A stretch of DNA of 64,000 nucleotides. It comes from Nitratireductor indicus C115. Its GTDB lineage: Bacteria > Pseudomonadota > Alphaproteobacteria > Rhizobiales > Rhizobiaceae. Made by a program: the position numbers and the translations under genes. Positions 36,430-45,800 of this stretch are shown piece by piece (position 1 is the first letter of the stretch; each line of letters opens with the position of its first letter). The notes under the pieces are model-generated. The model made no database searches, was not told where the DNA came from, and saw only the letters and a program-made list of their open reading frames with translations. Location of the stretch: positions 124,001-188,000 of the forward strand of contig NZ_AMSI01000008.1 of NCBI RefSeq assembly GCF_000300515.1. Direction: 5' to 3'.

Positions 36430-38198
36430 TGAACGCCGAAACAACCATGAAAACCATCGATCAAACGGCGCCGAACTGGGAGCGCGATCCCGTTCTCAGC
36501 GTCCAGCATCTCACCATGCGCTTTGGCGGCCTCGTGGCTGTCGGGGACCTCTCCTTTGAGGTGGGGCGCGGCGACATCACGGCCCTGATCGGGCCGAACG
36601 GCGCCGGCAAGACGACCGTCTTCAACTGCGTGACCGGTTTCTACAAACCGACCGAGGGGCGTGTCGTCATGCGCCATGGTCCGGGCCGGCAAGATGAAGC
36701 CGTGGACGAGGTGACAGCCAGCGGGCTGCGCTGGAAGTCCTCGGACAAGGGCGCGGTGTTCCTGCTTGAGCGCATGCCCGATCATGAAATATCGCATAAG
36801 GCCAAGGTGGCCCGCACCTTCCAGAACATTCGCCTTTTCGGCGGTATGACGGTGCTCGAAAACCTTCTGGTGGCGCAGCACAATCCGCTGATGGTGGCTT
36901 CCGGCTTTTCCATAGGCGGCATTCTCGGGCTTCCGAGCTATCGCAACGCACAGAAAGAGGCCATCGACAAGGCCATCTACTGGCTGGAGCGCACCAATCT
37001 GGTGGAACGCGCCGACGACCCGGCCGCAGACCTGCCTTACGGCGACCAGCGCCGGCTGGAAATTGCCCGCGCCATGTGCATCGGGCCGCAGCTTCTGTGT
37101 CTCGACGAGCCTGCCGCTGGTCTCAATCCACGCGAGTCGGCGGAGCTCAACGGGCTCCTGAAATACATCCGTGACGAGCACAATGTTTCCGTGCTTCTGA
37201 TCGAACACGACATGGGTGTGGTGATGGAGATTTCCGACCATGTCGTGGTTCTCGACTACGGGGTGAAAATTTCCGACGGTTCGGCGGATTTCGTGAAGTC
37301 GGATCCCAAGGTTATTGCCGCTTATCTCGGCGTTGACGAGGAATCCGAGATCGACATGCCGGAAGTCCTCGAAGACGTGGAGAAAGTGGTCGAAGAAGCC
37401 GATACGACCAAGGCCGGGAAGTCTTCCGCTTCCAGCAGGAAGCCTGCGGCCAAAGCCGGCTCGGGCAAGGCCTCCGGAAAGACACCGGCGGCGAAGAAGA
37501 CAAGTTCTCGCGGAGCGAAAGTGCCGGCGGCATCAAAAGCTGAGCCGGTGCCGCAAGGGCTGCTCGATACAGGCACGGCAAAGGCCAAACCGGCCGCCCG
37601 CAAGCCGGCATCCAGGGTGAGTGCGGCCAAGCCGACGGGAACTTCGGCAACCGCGACAACGGTGAAGCCCGCTGCCGCGAGCAAGGCCACTAAAAGTACG
37701 GCTGCTCAGATAAAAGCCGAGAAGCCCGCAAAGAGCGCTTCCGGAACCGCGCGGGCCAAACCGGCCGCCAAGGCAAAGGTGGCTGCGCCGGCTGCGAGCG
37801 AAATCAAGATTGCCGATGCCGGAAATTATCCCGGCCAGCAACCGCACGGCACGAAGAAGCCACGGGCGGGCGGGGCCAACAACCTGACGCGCGTCAAGGG
37901 TATCGGGCCGGCCAACGAGAAGAAGCTCAACGCTCTCGGCATCTGGCATTTCGACCAGATTGCCGCCTGGAAGAAGGCGGAGATCGAATGGGTCGGGGCC
38001 TATCTTTCCTTCCCGGGTCGTATCGACCGGGAGGAATGGGTGAAACAGGCGAAGGTCCTGGCAAAGGGTGGAGAGACCGAGTTCTCCAAGCGCGTGGATA
38101 GGGGCGATGTGCCCACCAGTGTTCCAGGCAAGCGCGGGGCGCAGCCCAAACCTTCGACCGGATCCAGGAAAGCCACCGGTAAGGGAGGCAAGGCATGA
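36429..38198 (+). CDS. livG: LivG ABC ATPase fused to an Ala/Lys-rich linker and a helix-hairpin-helix domain
   Basis: The 589-residue protein is about twice the usual LivG length. Residues 1-305 are a complete ATPase: Walker A GPNGAGKTT (55-63), ARTFQNIRLF, signature LPYGDQRR, Walker B LLCLDEPAAGLNP and IEHDMGVVM. Residues about 306-485 are a low-complexity Ala/Lys/Ser/Pro linker of repeated AAK/KPA units. Residues 486-545 (NNLTRVKGIGPANEKKLNAL, GIWHFDQIAAW, GRIDREEWVKQAK) are a helix-hairpin-helix of the kind I recall at the C-terminus of alphaproteobacterial NuoE and ribosomal L21. A basic tail follows. The frame is continuous, and livF overlaps its stop. Confidence 0.93.
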   Translation: MNAETTMKTIDQTAPNWERDPVLSVQHLTMRFGGLVAVGDLSFEVGRGDITALIGPNGAGKTTVFNCVTGFYKPTEGRVVMRHGPGRQDEAVDEVTASGLRWKSSDKGAVFLLERMPDHEISHKAKVARTFQNIRLFGGMTVLENLLVAQHNPLMVASGFSIGGILGLPSYRNAQKEAIDKAIYWLERTNLVERADDPAADLPYGDQRRLEIARAMCIGPQLLCLDEPAAGLNPRESAELNGLLKYIRDEHNVSVLLIEHDMGVVMEISDHVVVLDYGVKISDGSADFVKSDPKVIAAYLGVDEESEIDMPEVLEDVEKVVEEADTTKAGKSSASSRKPAAKAGSGKASGKTPAAKKTSSRGAKVPAASKAEPVPQGLLDTGTAKAKPAARKPASRVSAAKPTGTSATATTVKPAAASKATKSTAAQIKAEKPAKSASGTARAKPAAKAKVAAPAASEIKIADAGNYPGQQPHGTKKPRAGGANNLTRVKGIGPANEKKLNALGIWHFDQIAAWKKAEIEWVGAYLSFPGRIDREEWVKQAKVLAKGGETEFSKRVDRGDVPTSVPGKRGAQPKPSTGSRKATGKGGKA

Positions 38199-38929
38199 GC
38201 GGCGCGGCTGAACTATTGCTCGCCGTACGCGGCGTCGAAACCTATTACGGCAATATCGTTGCCCTGCGGGGCGTCGACATGGATGTGCATCGGGGTGAGA
38301 TCGTCACGCTGATCGGTGCCAATGGCGCTGGCAAGTCAACGCTGATGATGACCATTTGCGGTGATCCCCGCGCCCGCAAGGGGCGGATCGTCTACGACGG
38401 AATGGACATCACCCAGATGCCGACGCATGAGATCGTGAGCCACGGCATCGCTCAGTCGCCAGAAGGCCGCCGTATTTTCCCGCGCATGACGGTGATGGAA
38501 AATCTGCAGATGGGCGCGGCGCTTGTCGATCCCGATCATTTCGACAAGGATATCGAAAAGGTCTTCAAGCTGTTTCCGCGCCTTAAGGAGCGCATCGCCC
38601 AGCGTGGTGGTACGCTTTCAGGCGGTGAGCAGCAGATGCTGGCAATCGCGCGTGCGCTGATGAGCCGGCCGAAACTCCTGCTGCTTGACGAGCCTTCGCT
38701 TGGGCTTGCACCGCTTATCGTCAAACAGATTTTCGATGCCATTCGCGAACTGAACGAGAAAGAGGGGCTGACCGTGTTCCTCGTCGAACAGAACGCCTTT
38801 CACGCCCTGAAACTTGCTCACCGGGGCTATGTCATGGTCAACGGCGTCATCACCATGAGCGGCACCGGCGCTGAACTCCTCAAGAAGGAGGAAGTGCGGG
38901 CGGCCTACCTCGAAGGCGGGAGGCACTGA
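38195..38929 (+). CDS. livF: Branched-chain amino-acid ABC transporter ATP-binding protein LivF
   Basis: The 244-residue ATPase is of normal length, with Walker A GANGAGKST, signature LSGGEQQMLAIARAL, Walker B LLLLDEPSLGLAP and switch His replaced by the LivF-typical VEQNAFHALKLA. It pairs with the enlarged LivG to power LivHM. Its start overlaps the livG stop by four bases (ATGA), and its own stop overlaps the next gene's start. No extension is present, so the linker and helix-hairpin-helix tail are confined to LivG. Confidence 0.94.
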   Translation: MSGAAELLLAVRGVETYYGNIVALRGVDMDVHRGEIVTLIGANGAGKSTLMMTICGDPRARKGRIVYDGMDITQMPTHEIVSHGIAQSPEGRRIFPRMTVMENLQMGAALVDPDHFDKDIEKVFKLFPRLKERIAQRGGTLSGGEQQMLAIARALMSRPKLLLLDEPSLGLAPLIVKQIFDAIRELNEKEGLTVFLVEQNAFHALKLAHRGYVMVNGVITMSGTGAELLKKEEVRAAYLEGGRH

Positions 38930-39285
38930 TGGAACATCAGAACACGCTCATCTGGGAAGTCACCTTCTGGGAGTTTTTCTTCGTCACGCTGCTCCTGGCG
39001 GGGGCGGCGGCATTTCTGACCGGACGGGCCATGGCCCGAACCTGGCAGGGCGACAAGCAGCTCGCCCTCTACATCGTGCTTCTGGCTGCGGCCACGCGTT
39101 TCATCCATTTCTCGCTGTTCAGCGGCACGCTGCTTTCGCTGCACTACTATATCGTCGATCTGATCGCGCTTCTGATTATCGCCTTCGTGGGAAAGCGCAT
39201 GACACGAGCCGGTCAGATGTCGACGCAATATAGTTTTGAATATAACCGGAGCGGCCCTCTAGGCTGGCAGCGGAAAGGCAAATGA
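38929..39285 (+). CDS. Small membrane protein of the liv operon (DUF6867-like)
   Basis: The 118-residue protein has three hydrophobic segments: FWEFFFVTLLLAGAAAFLTG, LALYIVLLAAATRFIHFSLF and YYIVDLIALLIIAFVG. A polar tail follows (MSTQYSFEYNRSGPLGWQRK). I recall small proteins of this type (DUF6867) following livF in Rhizobiales liv operons; function is unknown. It starts on the last base of livF, so it is co-translated and is probably an accessory subunit or regulator of the transporter. The binding-protein gene comes 157 bases later. Confidence 0.8.
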   Translation: MEHQNTLIWEVTFWEFFFVTLLLAGAAAFLTGRAMARTWQGDKQLALYIVLLAAATRFIHFSLFSGTLLSLHYYIVDLIALLIIAFVGKRMTRAGQMSTQYSFEYNRSGPLGWQRKGK

Positions 39286-39442
39286 GATTCATGATTAACC
39301 GGTGTGAAGCCTTTATTTCTCTTTGGAATTGAGCTTTCATGCCAGTTAGGCGGGCCCAAGAGCCCGCATGGGCCAAACCGGAAAACCGAACACCATTTCC
39401 GGAGAGCCAAGGGAACTTCTGGTGTTTTTTGAGGGAGAAGTC

Positions 39443-40543
39443 ATGAAAAAGGCACTTATGGCTGGCGCAGCACTCAGCCTGATGATGACCGGTTCCGCAT
39501 GGGCGGACATCACGATTGCCGTTGCCGGTCCCATGACGGGCCAGTATGCGTCTTTCGGTGAGCAGATGAAGGCCGGCGCCGAGCAGGCCGTCGCCGACAT
39601 CAACGAGGCCGGTGGCGTGAACGGCGAAATGCTGAAGCTGGAAGTGGGCGATGATGCCTGCGATCCCAAGCAGGCCGTTGCGGTTGCCAACCAGTTCGCC
39701 GGTTCGGGCGTCGTCTTCGTGGCGGGCCATTTCTGTTCGGGGTCCTCTATCCCGGCTTCCGCCGTCTATGCCGAGGAAGGCATCATCCAGATATCGCCGG
39801 CCTCGACCAATCCGGCCTTCACCGACGATCGTCCGGGTCCGGGCATCTTCCGCGTTTGCGGCCGCGATGACCAGCAGGGCGATGTGGCAGGCAAGTTCCT
39901 TGTCGAGAAATTCCCCGACAAGAAGGTCGCCTTCATCCACGACAAGACCGCCTACGGCAAGGGTCTCGCCGATGCGACCATGGCTGCCTATGAGGCTGCG
40001 GGCGGCAAGCCGGCCATGTATGAAGCCTATACCGCAGGCGAAAAGGACTACAGCGCGCTCGTCTCCAAGCTGAAGCAGGAAGGCGTCGGCGTTCTCTATG
40101 TGGGCGGTTATCACACGGAAGCCGGCCTCATGGCCCGCCAGATGCGTGAGCAAGGCATGGATACGGTGCTCGTCTCGGGTGACGCCCTCGTCACCGACGA
40201 GTATTGGGCCATCACCGGCGATGCCGGTCAGGGCACGCTGATGACCTTCTCGCCCGATCCGCGCAAGAACGAGATCGCCAAGCCGGTGGTCGACAAGCTT
40301 CTTGCTGCCGGTAAGACGGCCGAAGGCTATGCGCTCTACACCTATGCCGCCATCCAGGCTTGGAAAACCGCTGTCGAGACCGCAAAGACCACCGATTACG
40401 ATCCGGTGGTGAAGGCGCTCGACGATGGCGAGTTCGACACCGTGCTTGGCAAGCTCTCCTTCGACGACAAGGGTGATGTGACGCTGCCCGGCTATGTCTT
40501 CTACGAGTGGAAAGACGGCAAGTACGACTATCTCGAGCAGTAG
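39443..40543 (+). CDS. livJ: Branched-chain amino-acid ABC transporter, periplasmic binding protein
   Basis: The 366-residue protein has a clear signal peptide (MKKALMAGAALSLMMTGSAW, cleaved near AWA|DIT), followed by the type I periplasmic-binding fold: ITIAVAGPMTGQYASFGEQM, VNGEMLKLEVGDDACDPKQA and AGHFCSGSSIPASAVYAEEG. It delivers Leu/Ile/Val, or a related amino acid, to LivHMGF. The ATG at 39443 has GAGGGAG at proper spacing. It closes the operon and is followed by a strong terminator. Two Cys (in DDACDP and GHFCSG) may form the family's disulfide. Confidence 0.94.
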   Translation: MKKALMAGAALSLMMTGSAWADITIAVAGPMTGQYASFGEQMKAGAEQAVADINEAGGVNGEMLKLEVGDDACDPKQAVAVANQFAGSGVVFVAGHFCSGSSIPASAVYAEEGIIQISPASTNPAFTDDRPGPGIFRVCGRDDQQGDVAGKFLVEKFPDKKVAFIHDKTAYGKGLADATMAAYEAAGGKPAMYEAYTAGEKDYSALVSKLKQEGVGVLYVGGYHTEAGLMARQMREQGMDTVLVSGDALVTDEYWAITGDAGQGTLMTFSPDPRKNEIAKPVVDKLLAAGKTAEGYALYTYAAIQAWKTAVETAKTTDYDPVVKALDDGEFDTVLGKLSFDDKGDVTLPGYVFYEWKDGKYDYLEQ

Positions 40544-40565
40544 TCGCTCGCGATCGTCTCTTTGG

Positions 40566-40598
40566 ACGGCCCGGCGTTTTCGCCGGGCCGTTTGCTTT
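40566..40598 (+). terminator. Rho-independent terminator after livJ
   Basis: ACGGCCCGGCG and CGCCGGGCCGT form a perfect 11-base stem with a TTTT loop, followed by TTTGCTTTTG. It lies 22 bases after the livJ stop and ends the liv operon. Confidence 0.88.
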
Positions 40599-40610
40599 TG
40601 AGGGGTGCCT

Positions 40611-41042
40611 TCAGAGTGCTTCGACGATGAGGTGAGGGAAGCCGTCCGAGGTCTTCTCCTTCGATCTGCCCGCAGGGCCGATCACGCCCGTCACCCGTTT
40701 GCGCAGGTTCGAGAAATCCTCGGAGCGTACGACGTCAATGGGCTTGTCCAGTTCGAGCGTCAGGCGAAACCAGCCTGATTGCAGCGCTTCGACGGCGATG
40801 ATCTCCGCCAAGAACGGGTGGGACAGATAAGCCCCGCGCACCCGGTTCCCTGGCTTCCAATCTACGGCTTGGCGGTCGCTGATGGCCGCGCGAAATGTGT
40901 TCCAGTCGCGAAAGCCATGCTGGTGGGCAACAAGTTCCAGCGATTGCCCATGACTGATGCATGTGCCCTGTTCCTGGAGCTTGAGCCTGAGACGTTTTGC
41001 CAGCGCCTTTGCGGCCTCGTTCGAAGGCAATGTTTTATCCAC
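40611..41042 (-). CDS. Glyoxalase-superfamily small protein (Glyoxalase_8-like)
   Basis: The protein of about 143 residues has an N-terminal helical module (AAKALAKRLRLKLQEQGTCI, then SHGQSLELVAHQHGFRDWNT) typical of the Glyoxalase_8 group. A beta-rich second half follows (FRLTLELDKPIDVVRSEDF). No enzyme activity is established for this group. GTG at 41042 is preceded by GGGAG at good spacing; an ATG at 41066 would overlap the MATE gene by 20 bases. It follows the MATE exporter by four bases on the same strand, so the two are co-transcribed. Confidence 0.7.
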   Translation of the reverse strand: MDKTLPSNEAAKALAKRLRLKLQEQGTCISHGQSLELVAHQHGFRDWNTFRAAISDRQAVDWKPGNRVRGAYLSHPFLAEIIAVEALQSGWFRLTLELDKPIDVVRSEDFSNLRKRVTGVIGPAGRSKEKTSDGFPHLIVEAL

Positions 41043-41046
41043 GCAT

Positions 41047-42474
41047 TCAACTCCCGTCCCATGCATCCGCTGTGGCTGCGCCTTGAACCGCAGACGGTGC
41101 GGTGAAGACGCCCCATCCCAGCTTGCGGTGTCGCGCTGTGTGCCTCAGAACGATGGCGGTCAGCCCCAGTAGCAGCATCTCGGCGGCGGGGCCGGCCATC
41201 CATATTCCCGGTTCCGCAAAGGCAAGCGGCAGGATGAAGGTGAGCGGAATGGCAAAAAGATAGGGTTTGGACAAACCCAGAATTGCCGCCCGTCCAGCAT
41301 CGCCTATCGCCTGAAAATAGGTGGCCACCATCAACAATGGTCCGGTGGCGAAAAACATTGCGACCATTACCGGCATGATGCGCCCGACTTCGCTTGCGAC
41401 CTCTAAGTCATCGACGAAAAGGCGCCCGATCGGATTGGCGTAACTCATCAGGACGATCTCGACCGTTGCACAATAGAGAAAGGCGATTGCCACGCCCAGC
41501 CGCAGGCTGTCGTCTGACCGGCGCCACAGCCCTGCACCATAGTTGTTTCCCGTGATCGACTGCTGGGCCTGGCTCAGGCCCATGAGCGGCAGGAAGACGA
41601 AGGTCATGATGCGCGTGATGACGCCGTAGGCCGAAACCGTCGCTTCGTAGGTCTGGCTCCCGACAATCTGAAGGGCGGTAATGATGGTTGCAGACCCCAG
41701 GGCGATCCCGAGCAGATTCAGGCTTTGGGGAGCGCCCAGCGCAAGGATGCGCGGCCACCAAGCCGTCAGGCGGTGGTGCAGCAATGCGGATGGCCGTAGT
41801 CTTGTCTGACCGACAAGCCGGAAAGCGAGGATGATCGCCAAGGCAAGAAACTGCGCCATGACGGTGCCGTATGCCGATCCGGCAACCCCCATATGCAGAA
41901 GCACAATCAGCACGAAGTTGAAACCGATATTGGCGAGCGAGACGAGCAGGCTCATCGCAGCCATCAGGCCGACCCGGCCCTCATTGCGAAGGGCGTCGGA
42001 GTTGATCGCGAGAACGAAAAGAACGGGCGACAGGAAAATGACGATGCCGAGATAGGATCTGCCCATTTCTGACAAGGGTATGGACCCATCGGCAAGCAAC
42101 AGCACCAGCCGTTCGCCGAAAGACAGGAAAAGGACGATGAGACAGGCGCTGATGGCGAGTGCCAGCCCATGCGCGCCTGAAAACACCGCTTGCGCTTCGG
42201 AAAAGCGCCTGGCGCCCAGATCGCGGGCCAGAAGGCTGGACATGCCGCTTGCCACCAGGGAGGCAAGCGCGACGATCAGCATATAGAGCGGAAACATCAA
42301 TGTGACGGCGCCCAGCGCGTCGGGACCGACGTAAACGCCCAGAAAAACGGCATCGACGACTGCAAGCAGTCCGTTCATGCTCATCACGAAGACGATGGGC
42401 AAGGCGGTTCTGGCGTAAACGGCGCCAAGCGAACCATGCGTGAATGGATTTGCGGCTTCGATGTGCGACGACAT
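41047..42474 (-). CDS. MATE-family multidrug/cation exporter
   Basis: The 475-residue membrane protein has about twelve hydrophobic segments in two homologous halves. MATE features include ALPIVFVMSMNGLLAVVDAV, FLGVYVGPDALGAVTLMFPL, MGLSQAQQSITGNNYGAG at the start of the second half and AIGDAGRAAILGLSKP. It should export organic cations or drugs by Na+ or H+ antiport. The ATG at 42474 has GAGGAG seven bases upstream and begins just before the first helix; an upstream frame from 42591 is not needed. It is divergent from pyc. Confidence 0.88.
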   Translation of the reverse strand: MSSHIEAANPFTHGSLGAVYARTALPIVFVMSMNGLLAVVDAVFLGVYVGPDALGAVTLMFPLYMLIVALASLVASGMSSLLARDLGARRFSEAQAVFSGAHGLALAISACLIVLFLSFGERLVLLLADGSIPLSEMGRSYLGIVIFLSPVLFVLAINSDALRNEGRVGLMAAMSLLVSLANIGFNFVLIVLLHMGVAGSAYGTVMAQFLALAIILAFRLVGQTRLRPSALLHHRLTAWWPRILALGAPQSLNLLGIALGSATIITALQIVGSQTYEATVSAYGVITRIMTFVFLPLMGLSQAQQSITGNNYGAGLWRRSDDSLRLGVAIAFLYCATVEIVLMSYANPIGRLFVDDLEVASEVGRIMPVMVAMFFATGPLLMVATYFQAIGDAGRAAILGLSKPYLFAIPLTFILPLAFAEPGIWMAGPAAEMLLLGLTAIVLRHTARHRKLGWGVFTAPSAVQGAATADAWDGS

Positions 42475-42864
42475 CTTGCGCTCCTCGCTTCTTGCATTCC
42501 GTGGCGGAGGATGATGGGGCTCGCATTGCCACCTGCACGGGATGCGTGAAGGGGAGGGCTTGTCGTCGAAGCAGGACTTCACCGTGACCATACGGTCCGC
42601 GAGCGGCAGGTGCCTGAAACCAGGCGGGTTCGATATACGGATGATACAGCGCCGTCAACCGGGTGGATGCGGTGCAGCAAAGCATTGTGCTGCGCCGCTT
42701 CAGGAGCGAGGACCCCGGAGGTCTTTGGTTTACCCCAACGTCAACGGCGTTTGCACTGCAGCACGGAGCGCGCTAATCATGGCGCGTCGTTTTGGCGCGG
42801 GCCTGTCGGGAGCGTGCCATGGCGGCATCCCATCGCATCCAGCCCTCTTCCCGGAGTTTTGCCA
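42475..42864. other. Intergenic region between divergent MATE gene and pyc
   Basis: The 390 bases hold no credible gene. The frames present are continuations of pyc-frame or antisense shadows. One modest hairpin is visible (GCAGCA/TGCTGC, 42674-42693). Both promoters must lie here, but I could not assign boxes. GGAG lies nine bases before the pyc GTG. Confidence 0.5.
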
Positions 42865-45800
42865 GTGCAAATCAAGAAGATCCTTGTCGCCAATCGTTCT
42901 GAAATCGCTATCCGCGTGTTCCGCGCGGCCAATGAGCTGGGCATTCGAACGGTGGCGATCTGGGCGGAAGAGGACAAATATTCGCTCCATCGGTTCAAAG
43001 CGGACGAATCTTATCAGGTGGGCCGCGGGCCGCATCTTGAGCGCGATCTCGGCCCGATCGAGAGCTATCTCTCGATCGAGGAGGTGATCCGCGTTGCCAA
43101 GCTCTCCGGCGCCGATGCTATTCATCCGGGCTACGGCCTGTTGTCCGAGAGTCCGGAATTTGCCGAAGCCTGCGCGCAAAATGGCATCACCTTCATTGGC
43201 CCCAAGCCCGAGACCATGCGCAGGCTCGGGAACAAGGTCGCTGCGCGCAATCTTGCCGTCGAGGTCGGGGTGCCGGTCGTGCCTGCGACGGAACCTTTGC
43301 CTGACGATATGGCGAAGGTCGCCGAGATGGCGGAGGCCGTCGGCTTCCCGGTCATGCTCAAGGCTTCATGGGGCGGCGGCGGGCGCGGCATGCGCGTCAT
43401 CCGCAGCGCAAAGGATCTTGCCGGCGAGGTGACGGAAGCCAAACGTGAGGCAAAGGCTGCCTTCGGCAAGGACGAGGTCTATCTGGAGAAGCTGGTCGAG
43501 CGGGCCCGCCATGTGGAAGTGCAGGTGCTGGGCGATACGCATGGCAACGCCGTGCACCTGTTCGAGCGTGATTGCTCCATCCAGCGGCGCAACCAGAAAG
43601 TGGTCGAGCGCGCACCAGCCCCTTATCTGGATGATGCCAAGCGTGCCGAGCTTTGCGGTTATGCGCTGAAGATCGCTGAGGCGACGAACTATATCGGTGC
43701 GGGAACCGTCGAATTCCTGATGGACGCCGATACGGGCGCTTTCTACTTCATCGAGGTCAACCCGCGCATCCAGGTCGAGCACACGGTTACCGAGGAGGTG
43801 ACCGGCGTCGACATCGTGAAGGCGCAGATTCATATCCTCGAGGGCGAGAAGATCGGTGACGGGGCCTCTGGCGTTCCCGCCCAGGCCGATATTCGGCTCA
43901 ATGGCGCCGCGCTTCAATGCCGTATCACCACAGAAGACCCGGAACAGAATTTCATTCCGGACTACGGCCGCATCACCGCCTATCGCGGCGCCACGGGCTT
44001 TGGCATCCGCCTCGATGGCGGCACGGCCTATTCAGGCGCGGTGATCACCCGTTTCTACGACCCGCTGCTCGAAAAGGTGACGGCCTGGGCGCCGACAGCA
44101 GAAGAGGCCATCGCACGGATGGATCGCGCTTTACGCGAATTCCGTATTCGCGGCGTGGCGACGAACCTCACCTTCCTTGAGGCGATCATCAGCCATCCCA
44201 AATTCCGCAATGCGTCCTATACGACGCGCTTTATCGACGAGACACCGGAACTCTTCACGCAGGTGAAGCGGCGCGACCGGGCAACGAAGCTGCTCAACTA
44301 TCTTGCGGATGTGACCGTGAACGGGCATCCCGAGGCACGCGGTCGCGCCAAGCCGAATGCAGAAGCGGCAGCCCCGCGTGTGCCTTATCTTGAAGCGCCT
44401 ATCCCCGATGGCACGAAGCAGAGGCTCGACGCGCTCGGTCCGGAGGGCTTCGCCAAATGGATGCGCGCCGAAAAGCGCACACTCATCACTGACACGACCA
44501 TGCGCGACGGTCATCAGTCGCTTCTGGCGACCCGCATGCGAACCTTCGACATGGCACGCATTGCCGGCGTCTATGCGCGTGCCCTGCCGGAATTGCTGTC
44601 GCTCGAATGCTGGGGCGGTGCGACATTCGACGTCTCCATGCGCTTTCTCACGGAAGATCCGTGGGAACGCCTTTCCGTTATTCGCGAAGGGGCGCCGAAC
44701 CTGCTGTTGCAGATGCTTCTGCGCGGGGCCAATGGCGTCGGCTACACCAATTATCCCGATAATGTGGTGCAGCATTTCGTCAAGCAGGCTGCCGCCGGCG
44801 GCATAGACCTCTTCCGCGTGTTCGACTGCCTGAACTGGGTGGAGAACATGCGTGTGGCCATGGACGCGGTCGGTGCCGAAGGCAAGCTGTGCGAAGCGGT
44901 CATGTGCTATACGGGCGATATTCTCGATCCGGATCGCGCCAAGTATGACCTGAAATATTATGTGGGCCTCGCCAAGGAACTGGAGGCGGCAGGGGCGCAT
45001 ATCATCGCCATCAAGGATATGGCAGGGCTTCTGAAGCCGGCGGCGGCAAGGGCGCTCTTCAAGGCGCTGCGGGAAGCCACCGATCTGCCGCTTCATTTCC
45101 ACACGCATGACACGTCAGGCATTTCTGCGGCCACGGTTCTGGCTGCGGTGGAGAGCGGCGTGGATGCCGTGGATGCGGCGATGGATGCCCTTTCGGGCAA
45201 CACCTCGCAGCCCTGCCTTGGCTCCATCGTCGAGGCGCTGAAGGGCGATGAGCGCGACACCGGCCTCGACCGCGAGTGGGTGCGTCGCATCTCCTTCTAC
45301 TGGGAAGCCGTGCGCAACCAGTATGCCGCCTTCGAGAGCGATTTGAAGGGACCCGCTTCCGAGGTTTACCTGCACGAGATGCCGGGTGGCCAGTTCACCA
45401 ATTTGAAGGAGCAAGCGCGTTCGCTTGGCCTGGAAACGCGCTGGCACGAGGTGGCGCGCGCCTATCACGACGTGAACATGATGTTCGGCGACATCGTGAA
45501 GGTCACGCCTTCGTCCAAGGTGGTCGGCGATATGGCGCTGATGATGGTCTCGCAGGACCTCACGGTTGCAGACGTGGAGAACCCGGAGAAGGATATCGCT
45601 TTCCCGGAATCCGTCGTCTCCATGTTGCGGGGCGATCTGGGGCAGCCGCCTGCCGGCTGGCCCACAGGCTTGCAGAAGAAGGCGCTGAAGGGCGCAAAGC
45701 CCATCACCGTACGCCCCGGCTCGCTTCTGGAAGCTGCCGACCTTGGCAAGGATCGGTCAGGGCTCGAGGAGAAGCTCGGCCGCAAGGTCAGCGAGTTCGA

